Positions 54,051-63,270 of a stretch of DNA of 64,000 bases are shown here, in pieces (positions within the stretch are counted from its first letter, which is position 1; each line of letters starts with the position of its first letter). Location: the NCBI GenBank assembly GCA_902596545.1, contig CACJUH010000006.1, positions 27,740 to 91,739 on the forward strand, written 5' to 3'. The notes beneath the pieces were generated by a model. The model was not told where the DNA came from. It did not search any database and saw only the letters and a program-made list of their open reading frames with translations. Made by a program: the position numbers and the translations under genes. The stretch comes from an uncultured Candidatus Actinomarina sp. GTDB lineage: Bacteria > Actinomycetota > Acidimicrobiia > Actinomarinales > Actinomarinaceae.

Positions 54051-55886
54051 TTATCTTTCTCCTAATCCTAATCGTTTTTCAATTTTCATGCTTCTTCTTG
54101 CAAAGCTGTAAGTAAAAATCCAATAAAATATTGCACAGAATAAAATATTCTCTTGTATTGTTCCAAGAAAGTTAGCTCCTTGAGATTGGTTTGGAATAAC
54201 TTTAGAACCTATATAAAGCAAATCAAACAGTCCAACGATTGCAACTAAGCTCGTGTCTTTAAATAAACTTATGACTTGGCTCACTATTGGTGGAATAACT
54301 GCTCTCAATGCTTGAGGCATCACAATTAAGGAAATTCTTTGTAAAGTGCTTAGGCCAACAGCATCAGCTGCTTCAAACTGACCTTTGCTTATAGACTGTA
54401 ATCCACCTCTAACATTTTCAGCTAAATATGCAGCACTGAAAATAGATGTAACAACTACTGCCCTTACAACTTCATCAAACTCAACTCCTGCTGGCAAAAA
54501 GAAAGTTAACATAACGCTTCCAAAGAAAAGCCATGTAATGAAAGGTACAGATCGAACAAGTTCAATTATGGCGGTACAAATTATTCTAATAATAGGCAAG
54601 CTTGAAGTACGTCCTAAAGCAAGCATGACTCCAAAAGGAAAAGATATTGCAATTCCAAAAAATGCTAAAACCCAAGTCAAAGCAAAGCCACCATAGATTG
54701 AAGAACCAGGTACAACTATCAGAGTTTCTGAAGTTCCACCTCTCATTAGTAAGATTAAAATTGTAATAGCTACAGACCAAACAATAAATAAGCTTCTTGC
54801 AGATTCTTTAGAGTTTGCAATTGTAGGAGCAACAGAAATTAAAATCCATAGTAGAAAGAAAAGCAGTTTCAATTGTCTAAGTACTGGAAGTGAAAAAACA
54901 ACTACTGCAATTATTAATGAACCATAAACAAAGTATCTCTGATACTGCATGAGTTTTTCAGAATTTAAATAATTTATTACTAAATAGCCTATTGCTGAAA
55001 AACCTAGGATAACTGGCAAGTCAAGAGTAGTTATTTGTGAAAGCGTAAAGTCAGGTTTTCTGTAAATCCAAGTTACAACAACTAATGGTGTTAAGAGCCA
55101 AGAAACAGGCAGAATTCTCTTGAATGAAGTTAAATTTTTTGAATTCAAATATCTACCAATAAAAAATGTAACTACTAGTAGCAGGTATAGAGCTGTCCAT
55201 GGATTTTTTGTTGAAGCTGCGAGAGGCAAAAGAGGGTCAGGCTCTATTCTGACATTTGATGAATCAAAAGTTACAGTAGGTACTTTAATTAACCAAATTG
55301 AAACTACTAAAAGGCCAACATAGCCAATATTTAAGTAATCTTTTGAAACTTCCTGACTAGCAAGTTTTGTTCTTATGAAATAAGACACCAAAATTAATCC
55401 TGCCAAAACTGCAAGTAAATAAATCCTTAACTCCTGTTGGAATACGTCAACAACTGTTCCTTCAACCTTGTCAATAACTACAGATGTTGGAGCAATTAAG
55501 ACAAGTAAGAATAGAGATGAGAAAACTTTCATTAAAGTTGTGCCGGTTGATTTTAAGCTTGATTTTTCATTTACACTATTAAATCCCCAAGTTAAACCAA
55601 GTAATCCCATAACCAAACCAATTGTTATCCATACTCTTATGAAGTCTGATTCAGGATAAGCTTGAACCATATAAAGCCTGAGATTATAAGTAATCGCTGT
55701 CCATTCCCGTTCAGGTGAAATAAAAAATCCGATTATAGATCTAAATAATCCAATCAATGCACCAATAGAAACAAATGTAAGAATTGCTGAACCTGTGCTA
55801 GAAAAAAGATTTTCTCTTAACCACCTGTTAACTCCAGCAAATTGTACTTCTGGTGGGCTTTCCTGAATGTTTACATTATCTGCCAT
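54051..55886 (-). CDS. aapM: Amino-acid ABC transporter permease, long form
   Basis: Membrane subunit of the importer. The permease core is at the C-terminal 210 residues: [38 protein letters not shown], and the EAA loop [21 protein letters not shown] in sections. The N-terminal 390 residues hold many additional hydrophobic segments (about eight), making it 611 residues where AapM of proteobacteria is under 400. It starts directly next to the aapQ stop. The extra membrane region is unexplained. The call to family is firm; the gene symbol follows operon order. Confidence 0.88.
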   Translation of the reverse strand: MADNVNIQESPPEVQFAGVNRWLRENLFSSTGSAILTFVSIGALIGLFRSIIGFFISPEREWTAITYNLRLYMVQAYPESDFIRVWITIGLVMGLLGLTWGFNSVNEKSSLKSTGTTLMKVFSSLFLLVLIAPTSVVIDKVEGTVVDVFQQELRIYLLAVLAGLILVSYFIRTKLASQEVSKDYLNIGYVGLLVVSIWLIKVPTVTFDSSNVRIEPDPLLPLAASTKNPWTALYLLLVVTFFIGRYLNSKNLTSFKRILPVSWLLTPLVVVTWIYRKPDFTLSQITTLDLPVILGFSAIGYLVINYLNSEKLMQYQRYFVYGSLIIAVVVFSLPVLRQLKLLFFLLWILISVAPTIANSKESARSLFIVWSVAITILILLMRGGTSETLIVVPGSSIYGGFALTWVLAFFGIAISFPFGVMLALGRTSSLPIIRIICTAIIELVRSVPFITWLFFGSVMLTFFLPAGVEFDEVVRAVVVTSIFSAAYLAENVRGGLQSISKGQFEAADAVGLSTLQRISLIVMPQALRAVIPPIVSQVISLFKDTSLVAIVGLFDLLYIGSKVIPNQSQGANFLGTIQENILFCAIFYWIFTYSFARRSMKIEKRLGLGER

Positions 55887-57433
55887 TATCTCTCCACAAT
55901 TTTCATTTTTCTATTGTAATAATTAACAATTGTTGAAAGGGTTAAACTAATTGTCGAGTAAAAAGCCATCCAAACAATAAATACAGCAATAGTCTGCCCT
56001 TCCTGGTTATAAAGAGTTTGGCCGACCGCGACTATTTCAGGATATGCGACAGCTATTCCTAACGAAGTATTTTTGGCTAAATTTAAATATTGGTTTCCCA
56101 TTGGTGGAAGCATAATTCTCAGTGCTTGAGGGAGGACAATAAGTCTTAAGAGAGTCCTTCTTCTTAAACCTAGTGAGAGTCCAGCTTCGCTTTGGCCTTT
56201 AGCCACAGCCATAATTCCAGATCTAACAACTTCAGATATAAAAACTGAAGTATATAAAATTACACCTACCCATGTAGCAAAGTATCCTACAGACATAATT
56301 TTTCCTACGTCAGGTGAATACCTAGTAAACTTCGAAGAGCCTGCCTGGATTGCTTCAGGATAACTAAATGTAAAAGGTGATCCAGAATACTCCCAGTTAA
56401 GCTTATTTTGAATCCCATCAAAAAATTGTGGTATTCCCCAATCAGCTTTAAAAAATAATTCATTTCCTAATAGAAAGTCCATTAATGAGTTGCCTAGAGG
56501 CAAAAATAACCCAACAATTAAAATAAGTACAAGTAAGGCAGCAATAATAATTCTAAATATGTCATCATCAGTTAATATTCCTCTATTCTCAGCACTTCTT
56601 GTTCTTTTAATTTCTCTAGCGATATAGCGATAAGCATAAAATGAAGCTGCAATAATAAATGTAAGTTGAAGTCCTATCCTAGGAAGTAAGTCAAACAACA
56701 TTGAAACATAAGAAGCAATAAATCCAATAACCCCAACCGCCTTATAGCCACCAAACCAACCGGCGACATTCCAAATAATGAATGCACCAATAGCAAATAA
56801 GACAGGTCGTGTGTCTACACCTTCTCTTTCAAGCTTTGCGACTCTTAATTTAAATACTCTTCTAGCGATAGAAAAAGATAATAAAAACCATACTCCAAAT
56901 AACCAGCTTGCTTCTCCTGGATCAAGCCATGGAAATGCTATTCCTTTTGCACTTATATGTACTACGTGTTGACCTCTGTCTACTTCTTCAAGTCTTGGAA
57001 ATGAAAGAATGACTGCTTGCCAGAAAAATATTTGAACAAGCAAGGGAATATTTCTTACGGTCTCAACAAAGCCGGTAGTAGCTCTTTCTACAATCCAGTT
57101 TTTGGAAAGTCTTGCGATTCCCATTAATGTACCGAGGAAAGTTGCAAAGAAAATACCGGAAACAGTAATTCTAAGCATGTTCGCCATTCCAATCTGAAGA
57201 GCTTGTAAACCAGATTCAGGATAAGTTACGAAACCCTCTGAAACTTGAATCCCTGGGGTAGAACCCAAAAATCTCCATGAAAAAGGTAAGTTTGTTGCAT
57301 TTAGATTTGTAATTGCTTGACCAAAAAAGTTGCGGATAAGGTTAAAAATTATTAGTAAGAATATAATTTGGCCTGCCCATTTAAGGAACCTAACATCTCG
57401 CCAAAACGCTGTATTTAACTTAAATTTATTCAT
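55886..57433 (-). CDS. aapQ: Amino-acid ABC transporter permease
   Basis: Second membrane subunit. 515 residues. Permease core pieces are split: MANMLRITVSGIFFATFLGTLMGIARLS (in sections, near 80-110) with FVETVRNIPLLVQIFFWQAV, and later FISEVVRSGIMAVAKGQSEAG plus LGLRRRTLLRLIVLPQALRI (EAA loop). A long insertion of about 250 residues between them carries several more hydrophobic segments, as in AapQ-type permeases but larger. It precedes aapM, with which it forms the heterodimeric channel. Confidence 0.9.
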   Translation of the reverse strand: MNKFKLNTAFWRDVRFLKWAGQIIFLLIIFNLIRNFFGQAITNLNATNLPFSWRFLGSTPGIQVSEGFVTYPESGLQALQIGMANMLRITVSGIFFATFLGTLMGIARLSKNWIVERATTGFVETVRNIPLLVQIFFWQAVILSFPRLEEVDRGQHVVHISAKGIAFPWLDPGEASWLFGVWFLLSFSIARRVFKLRVAKLEREGVDTRPVLFAIGAFIIWNVAGWFGGYKAVGVIGFIASYVSMLFDLLPRIGLQLTFIIAASFYAYRYIAREIKRTRSAENRGILTDDDIFRIIIAALLVLILIVGLFLPLGNSLMDFLLGNELFFKADWGIPQFFDGIQNKLNWEYSGSPFTFSYPEAIQAGSSKFTRYSPDVGKIMSVGYFATWVGVILYTSVFISEVVRSGIMAVAKGQSEAGLSLGLRRRTLLRLIVLPQALRIMLPPMGNQYLNLAKNTSLGIAVAYPEIVAVGQTLYNQEGQTIAVFIVWMAFYSTISLTLSTIVNYYNRKMKIVER

Positions 57434-57501
57434 ATTTTAATAAGTAAATTGATAATACCACTCTAACTTTTTCATTTCCATTCGTCTTACAGAAGAAATG
57501 T

Positions 57502-57525
57502 GAAAGGGGCCTCACGGCCCCTTTC
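57502..57525 (-). terminator. GC-rich stem-loop between aapJ and aapQ
   Basis: Perfect 10-base inverted repeat GAAAGGGGCC / GGCCCCTTTC with a 4-base loop, in the 112-base gap between the binding-protein gene and the permeases. It stands out strongly in AT-rich sequence. On the minus-strand transcript it is not followed by a U run (ACATTTCTTC follows), so it may be a partial terminator or an mRNA-stabilising hairpin, which would give more binding protein than permease. Confidence 0.6.
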
Positions 57526-57545
57526 TAAAAAACAATTAAGTTTTT

Positions 57546-58616
57546 TTACCTTGCTGGAGGTGCGTAAATTAATCCGCCTTCAGTCCAAGGTGCGTTTGCA
57601 GAACCTTCTCTATAAAGTCCGACAGGATTTAAGTTTTTAGAATAAATCTCGTCATAGTTACCAACTTGCTTGATAACGTTATAGAAAGCATCGGCACTTA
57701 GGCCCATGACTGTTTGCAATTCGCCGTCGTTCTTGCCCATGAGTCTTCCCATTTCTGGATTTGCATCATAGTCAAAAGAATCAACGTTGGCTCTACCTAC
57801 ACCATATTCATCAGCGATGAATGTAGCATAAACAGTCCAGTTAACGATGTCTGCCCATTGGCTATCGTTTGAACGATATACAGGACCAAGAGGTTCTTTA
57901 GAGATTGGTGATGCTGGGAAAATTGCCCAGTCATTCAATGCACCCTCTTTAGCTCTGTTACCAACAAGACCAGATCCGTCTGTGGTTACAAGGTCACACT
58001 CACCAGCTTTGAATTTCTCCATAGCTTCTGGGAATGCTTCAACTGTAACAAGCTCAATTGCTGCTCCAGCTAATCTTGCACCTTCAGTAATGTTCTTCTC
58101 TGTTGTTGTACCAGCATTAGTACATACTCTTAGACCATCAATGTCTTTAAGAGTAGAAGAAGCAGAAAGACCATCAGAATTTCTACCCATTAATTGTTGT
58201 CCGTCATAATAGGTTGTTGGTCCAAAGTCGTTACCAAGTTCGGTATCACGGCTTTGAGTCCATGTTGTGTTTCTGACTAATAGGTCTACTTCACCAGCTG
58301 ATAGGGCTGTGAATCTTTCAGCAGCTGTTAGTGCTGTAAATTCAACCTTGCTGTAATCACCGAAAATTGCTGCTGCAACTGCATAACAGTAGTCAGCGTC
58401 AATTCCTGTTACAGAACCGTCAGCTTGTGTCTCAGAGAAAGCAACTGCAGAACCTGAAACACCACACTTAAGGAATCCTCTTTCTTGAACTTGTTCAAGA
58501 GTTGATTCATGATCGTGTTCGTCCTCAACAGTAACTTCTTCTTCTGCTGCTTCAGTAGCACATGCAACTGCTACTAATGCAAAAACAAGCAGATATACGA
58601 TTGATTTTTTATTCAA
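57546..58616 (-). CDS. aapJ: Amino-acid ABC transporter substrate-binding lipoprotein
   Basis: Captures general or polar amino acids outside the membrane. The signal ends with a lipobox AVAC (Cys19). The mature protein has the SBP_bac_3 landmarks LKCGVSGSAVAFSETQADG, GIDADYCYAVAAAIFGD and LLVRNTTWTQSRDTELGNDFGPTTYYDGQ in sections, typical of AapJ. 356 residues. The start is TTG, supported by an ideal AAAGGAG 7 bases upstream. It is the first gene of the importer operon. A 201-base divergent spacer separates it from purA. Confidence 0.93.
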   Translation of the reverse strand: MNKKSIVYLLVFALVAVACATEAAEEEVTVEDEHDHESTLEQVQERGFLKCGVSGSAVAFSETQADGSVTGIDADYCYAVAAAIFGDYSKVEFTALTAAERFTALSAGEVDLLVRNTTWTQSRDTELGNDFGPTTYYDGQQLMGRNSDGLSASSTLKDIDGLRVCTNAGTTTEKNITEGARLAGAAIELVTVEAFPEAMEKFKAGECDLVTTDGSGLVGNRAKEGALNDWAIFPASPISKEPLGPVYRSNDSQWADIVNWTVYATFIADEYGVGRANVDSFDYDANPEMGRLMGKNDGELQTVMGLSADAFYNVIKQVGNYDEIYSKNLNPVGLYREGSANAPWTEGGLIYAPPAR

Positions 58617-58817
58617 TTTTTATCTCCTTTTAATTAAAAGTAGACAGCTTCGTTAAGAAGCCGACATGCTCTTAATTTAATATGGTTAATATTTTGAATC
58701 AATGAATTTAATGTGAAAAAATTAAAAAATTTGCATTTTTATTTAAATTCGCTAAGAAACCTCTACGGATTGCAAAAAAAGTGCATTATTATCTTATGTT
58801 GTATCTAAGGAGAAAAA
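58617..58817. promoter_or_regulatory. Divergent aapJ/purA control region
   Basis: 201 bases without a gene. Seen near aapJ: a perfect 14-base palindrome CTTTTAATTAAAAG (58627-58640) overlapping the aapJ ribosome site, and a small hairpin GCTTC-GTTAA-GAAGC (58647-58661) in the aapJ leader. Near purA: AAGGAG (58807-58812), and TTGCAA (58770-58775) that could be a -35 box, with no -10 at good spacing. The middle is AT-rich with nothing else recognised. Confidence 0.45.
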
Positions 58818-60089
58818 TTGTCCACTACCGTAGTTCTCGGAGCCCAGTGGGGTGATGAAGGTAAGGGTAAAGTCACAGATTTTTTTGCCTCAACAGCTGA
58901 TTATGTAGTCCGTTTTCAAGGTGGAAACAACGCTGGACACACTATTGTTGTTGGAGAAAACAAAATTGCACTGTCGTTAACACCCTCTGGAGTTCTCTAT
59001 CCTAACTGCACTCCAGTAATTGGATCAGGTTGTGTTGTAGATATTGGATTTTTAAAGCAAGAACTTGAAATGTTAAATGAAAAAAATATCAATACAGATA
59101 AGTTAGTCATTTCTGCAAATGCTCATGTAGTAATGCCATATCATAAACTACTCGATGAACTTATAGAAGAAAGTTTGGGGGAAAATAAAATTGGAACAAC
59201 AAAAAAAGGTATTGGTCCATGTTATGCAGATAAAATTCAAAGAAAAGGAATTAGAATTCAAGACTTATTAGATGAAACAAATTTTGAAATAAAAGTTAGA
59301 AAAAATATAGAAAATGTAAATTTAACTCTTACAAAAATCTATGACCACTCTCCATTAGTAGTTGATAATATTCTTGATGAATTTAGCACTTACAAAGATA
59401 TCATTACTAATCATGTTGCAGATGCATCTTTACTGATAGCCAATGCAATAAAGAATAAAAAAACAATTTTATTTGAGGGAGCTCAGGGAACATTGTTAGA
59501 CATTGACCATGGGACATATCCTTTTGTGACAAGTTCAAATACTTCTTCTGGCAATGCAGCTATTGGCTCGGGTGTAGGTCCTAAAAATATAGATAGAATA
59601 GTTGGTGTTACAAAAGCCTACATTTCGCGTGTTGGTAGTGGCCCTTTTTTAACAGAACAAAAAAACGAAATTGGAGATTTTCTTATTGAAAAAGGAGCAG
59701 AGTTTGGAGTAGTCACTGGGAGAAGAAGAAGGTGTGGATGGCTTGATTTAATTTCCCTTAAATACTCAGTAAGAGTTAACTCTTTGACAGAGCTTTTTAT
59801 AACGAAACTTGATGTACTTTCAGGTCTTGAAGAATTAAAACTTTGTGTAGGTTACAAAGATAACGATGAAGTTATCACTGACTATCCATTTAATCAAAAT
59901 GTTTTAAATACCGCTGAACCAGTTTATGAAACCTTCGATGGTTGGACAGATGATATTTCAACAGTTAAATCTTTTGAAGATTTGCCAAATAATGCCCAAA
60001 GTTATATAAAAGCGATTGAAGCTTTTATAGAAGTGCCTATTACGTTTATCTCTGTTGGGCCAGAGAGAACAGAAAATATAATAATTTAA
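58818..60089 (+). CDS. purA: Adenylosuccinate synthetase
   Basis: Joins IMP and aspartate with GTP in AMP synthesis. The N-terminal GTP-binding loop VLGAQWGDEGKGK, the NNAGHTI segment, GTTKKGIGPCYADK and FEGAQGTLLDIDHGTYPFVTSS are all present, as is TGRRRRCGWLDL. 423 residues, complete. The start is TTG at 58818, 5 bases after AAGGAG; no ATG precedes the conserved MSTTVVLGAQWG. It is directly followed by purB, which acts next in the pathway. Confidence 0.97.
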   Translation: MSTTVVLGAQWGDEGKGKVTDFFASTADYVVRFQGGNNAGHTIVVGENKIALSLTPSGVLYPNCTPVIGSGCVVDIGFLKQELEMLNEKNINTDKLVISANAHVVMPYHKLLDELIEESLGENKIGTTKKGIGPCYADKIQRKGIRIQDLLDETNFEIKVRKNIENVNLTLTKIYDHSPLVVDNILDEFSTYKDIITNHVADASLLIANAIKNKKTILFEGAQGTLLDIDHGTYPFVTSSNTSSGNAAIGSGVGPKNIDRIVGVTKAYISRVGSGPFLTEQKNEIGDFLIEKGAEFGVVTGRRRRCGWLDLISLKYSVRVNSLTELFITKLDVLSGLEELKLCVGYKDNDEVITDYPFNQNVLNTAEPVYETFDGWTDDISTVKSFEDLPNNAQSYIKAIEAFIEVPITFISVGPERTENIII

Positions 60090-61352
60090 ATGATTGATAG
60101 ATACATAAATAATAAAATTAATGCAATTTGGAATGATCAAAACAAATTTGATACATGGAAGCTCATACAGGAGAAGTATGTTGAAACCCTTGAACAGCTA
60201 AAAATAGCTAAAGGTGGTGTTGCAAAGAAAATTCAAGAAGCTGAAGTGTTAAAAGAAGAAGTTTATAAACAGGAAGAAATTACTAATCATGATTTAGCTT
60301 CATTTGTTGACATACTTCAAAATAAAGTTGGTGAGGGCTCTAATTGGGTTCACTATGGTCTCACTAGTTCGGATATTGTAGATACTGCAAATAGTTTACT
60401 TATAATACAGTCTATAGAAGTAGCTCAAGAATTGATTCATGATTTGCTTAAAGAACTCAAATTAAAAGCAATAGATGAAAAGGATACCAAAATTATTGGC
60501 AGGACTCACGGGGTATATGCCGAAGAAACCTTTCTTGGTAATATTTTTGGAAACTGGTATCTAGAAATAAAAAGGTCTCTAGTTAGAGTTGAAAGAGCGA
60601 AAGATTCAATTGCCTTTGGAAAGCTAAGTGGCCCAGTTGGGAACCATACTGTTGTTACAGAGGAGATGGAAGAGCTAACGCTAGAAAAACTTGGACTCAA
60701 AGCTGAAATATTTGCAAGTCAAATAGTAAATAGAGATAGGTATGCTGAAGTATTTACATCCCTGTCTATTCTTGCTTCAACCTATGAGAGAATCTCAACT
60801 AATTTAAGAAGTTATCAAAGATCAGAAATTTCTGAAATGTATGAACCATTTAAAGATGGACAAAAAGGCTCATCTGCAATGCCACATAAAAAGAATCCTA
60901 TAGGCAGTGAAAGAATTACTGGGCTTGCAAGAATTATGAGAGGATACACATTAAGTGGTTTAGAAAATATGGTACTTTGGAATGAAAGAGATATTTCAAA
61001 TTCTTCAGTAGAAAGAATTGCACTACCAGATTGTTTTAATTTAATTTGCTTCATGACTTCAGAGCTAACATCGATAATTAGTGACCTTGTCATCAATTAT
61101 GAACAAATTAAAGTTAATTTAAATAATGCAAAAAGTAAATCAATGAGTCAACAAATGTTATCTCATCTTGTAACTGAAGGCTTTAATAGAGAAGAGGCTT
61201 ACAAGGCGATTCAGGAAGAATCATTTAAAAACTTAAGCCCGAATGAAATTAAGACCCACCTCGAAAAACATTTTAGTATTGAATTTCCTGATTTTGACAC
61301 CCATGATAGTCAAAACATCAGTAAAGAATCTTTTGAGGATAAATTAACTTAA
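60090..61352 (+). CDS. purB: Adenylosuccinate lyase
   Basis: Releases fumarate from adenylosuccinate and from SAICAR in purine synthesis. The fumarase/aspartase superfamily signature GSSAMPHKKNPIGSERI (about 260-276) with the flexible catalytic Ser loop is clear. WVHYGLTSSDIVDTANS and IGRTHGVYAEET (catalytic His) also match. 420 residues. The ATG follows the purA stop without a spacer, so the two consecutive pathway genes form an operon. Confidence 0.96.
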   Translation: MIDRYINNKINAIWNDQNKFDTWKLIQEKYVETLEQLKIAKGGVAKKIQEAEVLKEEVYKQEEITNHDLASFVDILQNKVGEGSNWVHYGLTSSDIVDTANSLLIIQSIEVAQELIHDLLKELKLKAIDEKDTKIIGRTHGVYAEETFLGNIFGNWYLEIKRSLVRVERAKDSIAFGKLSGPVGNHTVVTEEMEELTLEKLGLKAEIFASQIVNRDRYAEVFTSLSILASTYERISTNLRSYQRSEISEMYEPFKDGQKGSSAMPHKKNPIGSERITGLARIMRGYTLSGLENMVLWNERDISNSSVERIALPDCFNLICFMTSELTSIISDLVINYEQIKVNLNNAKSKSMSQQMLSHLVTEGFNREEAYKAIQEESFKNLSPNEIKTHLEKHFSIEFPDFDTHDSQNISKESFEDKLT

Positions 61353-61353
61353 T

Positions 61354-62034
61354 TTGGAAAATTTTAAAAACAAATTCATAGAGATTAAAGATGAAATTAA
61401 AAATCTCAATCCTAACAATGAATCAATTACGGATTCAATAATTGCGCCGATATTTTTTGTTATAAGTGCTAATTTTTTAGAATTGAATCAAGCGATATAC
61501 AGTACAGCAGCATTATTATCTGCATTTCTTTTTTACAGAGTATTCAAAAAACAAAATTTAAAATATGTATTTTATGGTTTCATCGGATCTTTAATTGCTT
61601 TATTTATTGCCAGAATACAAGGAAGTGCATCTGGATTTTTTCTACCAGGAATTATTAGAGATGGCGCAATAGCTTTTGTAGGGGTTGTGTCAATCATAGT
61701 GGGTAGGCCTTTTACAATATATAGTTCAAAAGCTTTTAGAAATTGGCCAAAAGAATGGTACTTACATAAAAAAGTAAAGCCAGCCTACACTTTGGTAGCT
61801 ATTATCTGGACATTGTATCTTTTAATAAAGGCAGGTCTACAAATTTATTTTTACAACAACCCAGAAATTCTTATAGTAATAAAGCTTGCAACTTCTAATC
61901 AAAGCACTCTTATTTTGTTAGTTGTTACATATATTGTTGGTCAAAAAAGACTACAGAAATTAAATGGGCCAAGTGTGGAAGAATTCATAAATAACACACC
62001 TGAGCCATGGACAAGTCAACAAAAAGGATTTTAA
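61354..62034 (+). CDS. DUF3159 family membrane protein
   Basis: 226-residue membrane protein of a family found mainly in actinobacteria. It shows SIIAPIFFVISANFLELNQA, GSASGFFLPGIIRDGAI, GVVSIIVGRPFTIY and the KVKPAYTLVAIIWTLYLLI segment, giving about six helices. Function unknown. The start is TTG at 61354, 1 base after the purB stop. It is followed by the MscS-type channel gene after 15 bases. Confidence 0.85.
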   Translation: MENFKNKFIEIKDEIKNLNPNNESITDSIIAPIFFVISANFLELNQAIYSTAALLSAFLFYRVFKKQNLKYVFYGFIGSLIALFIARIQGSASGFFLPGIIRDGAIAFVGVVSIIVGRPFTIYSSKAFRNWPKEWYLHKKVKPAYTLVAIIWTLYLLIKAGLQIYFYNNPEILIVIKLATSNQSTLILLVVTYIVGQKRLQKLNGPSVEEFINNTPEPWTSQQKGF

Positions 62035-62049
62035 GGTTATTATTAAAAT

Positions 62050-63270
62050 ATGGATAATTTACTAAATTCAGATGCAACAACCGCCTTAATTCTATTAGGG
62101 ATATTGATTGTTTCTTATGGAATTTTAAGATCTATTTTTTTTCCAGCTGTAAAAAAATTAGCAAATAGGACATCGACGTTTATTGATGATTTATTTCTTG
62201 ATAAAAAATTTTTAAATAGGCTCTCCTATGTTGTAGTTTTTATCGTCTTCAATATTTTGACCGCAACGCCAGAATTTAGTATTGACCTGTTTGGCAATGT
62301 TATTGTTTCGAGACTAATAGATGCTGCATTTGCACTATTAGTCGGATTGACGATTTTAGAAGTCTTAAGCGTTTTCAATAAAATTTCTGAAAAAATTGAT
62401 GTTTTAAAAGATAGGCCAATAAAAGGTTATATACAAATTCTAAAAATTATTATCTCTGCTTTTGTGGTGATTATTATTTTCGCAATCGTAACTGGACAGT
62501 CTGTAGCTTATTACATAAGTGGACTTGGCGCTCTTACAGCTGTTTTACTATTAGTTTTTCAAGATACAATTTTGTCATTTGTAGCTTCAGTTCAAATAGG
62601 TCAAAATGACATAATAAAAATTGGAGACTGGATTGAAGTTCCGGAATTTGGAGCAGATGGTGATGTAGTAGACATTGCTCTTCATACTGTAAAAGTTCAG
62701 AACTGGGATAAAACAATAACAACAATTCCGACATCAAAAATTGTAAACACTTCTGTTAAGAATTGGAGGGCAATGTCTGAGTATGGTGGAAGAAGAATCA
62801 AAAGATCTTTACTTATAGATATTTCAAGTATCAAATTTTTAACGGCCAAAGAAATTTCGGAATTAGAAAAATTAGCACCATTAAAGGATTACATATCTTT
62901 TAAAAATAATGAATTATCTGAATTTAATGCTTCTATTGAAAATCCGGATAACAATATTGAAACTAGAAAATTGACAAATATAGGTACATACAGAGCTTAT
63001 GTTGAAAACTATTTGAAACAAAATTCAAACTTAAATACTGAAACTATGACATTCCTTGTTAGACAACTTCCATCCTCTCCAGAAGGTGTGCCATTAGAAA
63101 TCTATACATTCACAAATACGACTGAGTGGGAGGCCTATGAAAAAATTCAGTCTGATATCTTTGATCACTTATTTGCTATTCTTCCAAAATTTGGCCTAAG
63201 AGTTTTTCAGAATGGACTGCTTGAAGCAGTAGCTGTTAAAAATTTACCCTTTAATCAGTTAGACGAATAA
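62050..63270 (+). CDS. Mechanosensitive ion channel, MscS family
   Basis: Channel thought to release osmolytes on hypo-osmotic shock. 406 residues. Four to five helices (about 10-160) precede the MscS pore helix and beta domain: SGLGALTAVLLLVFQDTILSF, then QIGQNDIIKIGDWIEVPEFGADGDVVDIALHTVKVQNWD in sections, and TIPTSKIVNTSVKNW. The C-terminal cytosolic domain continues to a domain with NTTEWEAYEKIQSDIFDHL. It resembles YbdG/YnaI-type larger channels. The 3' end overlaps the convergent lnt gene by 20 bases. Confidence 0.9.
   Translation: MDNLLNSDATTALILLGILIVSYGILRSIFFPAVKKLANRTSTFIDDLFLDKKFLNRLSYVVVFIVFNILTATPEFSIDLFGNVIVSRLIDAAFALLVGLTILEVLSVFNKISEKIDVLKDRPIKGYIQILKIIISAFVVIIIFAIVTGQSVAYYISGLGALTAVLLLVFQDTILSFVASVQIGQNDIIKIGDWIEVPEFGADGDVVDIALHTVKVQNWDKTITTIPTSKIVNTSVKNWRAMSEYGGRRIKRSLLIDISSIKFLTAKEISELEKLAPLKDYISFKNNELSEFNASIENPDNNIETRKLTNIGTYRAYVENYLKQNSNLNTETMTFLVRQLPSSPEGVPLEIYTFTNTTEWEAYEKIQSDIFDHLFAILPKFGLRVFQNGLLEAVAVKNLPFNQLDE

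Noticed and set aside
57502..57525. Classical Rho-independent terminator after aapJ
   Set aside because: The stem is strong but no U run follows on the aapJ transcript, so I list it only as a stem-loop with possible partial termination.
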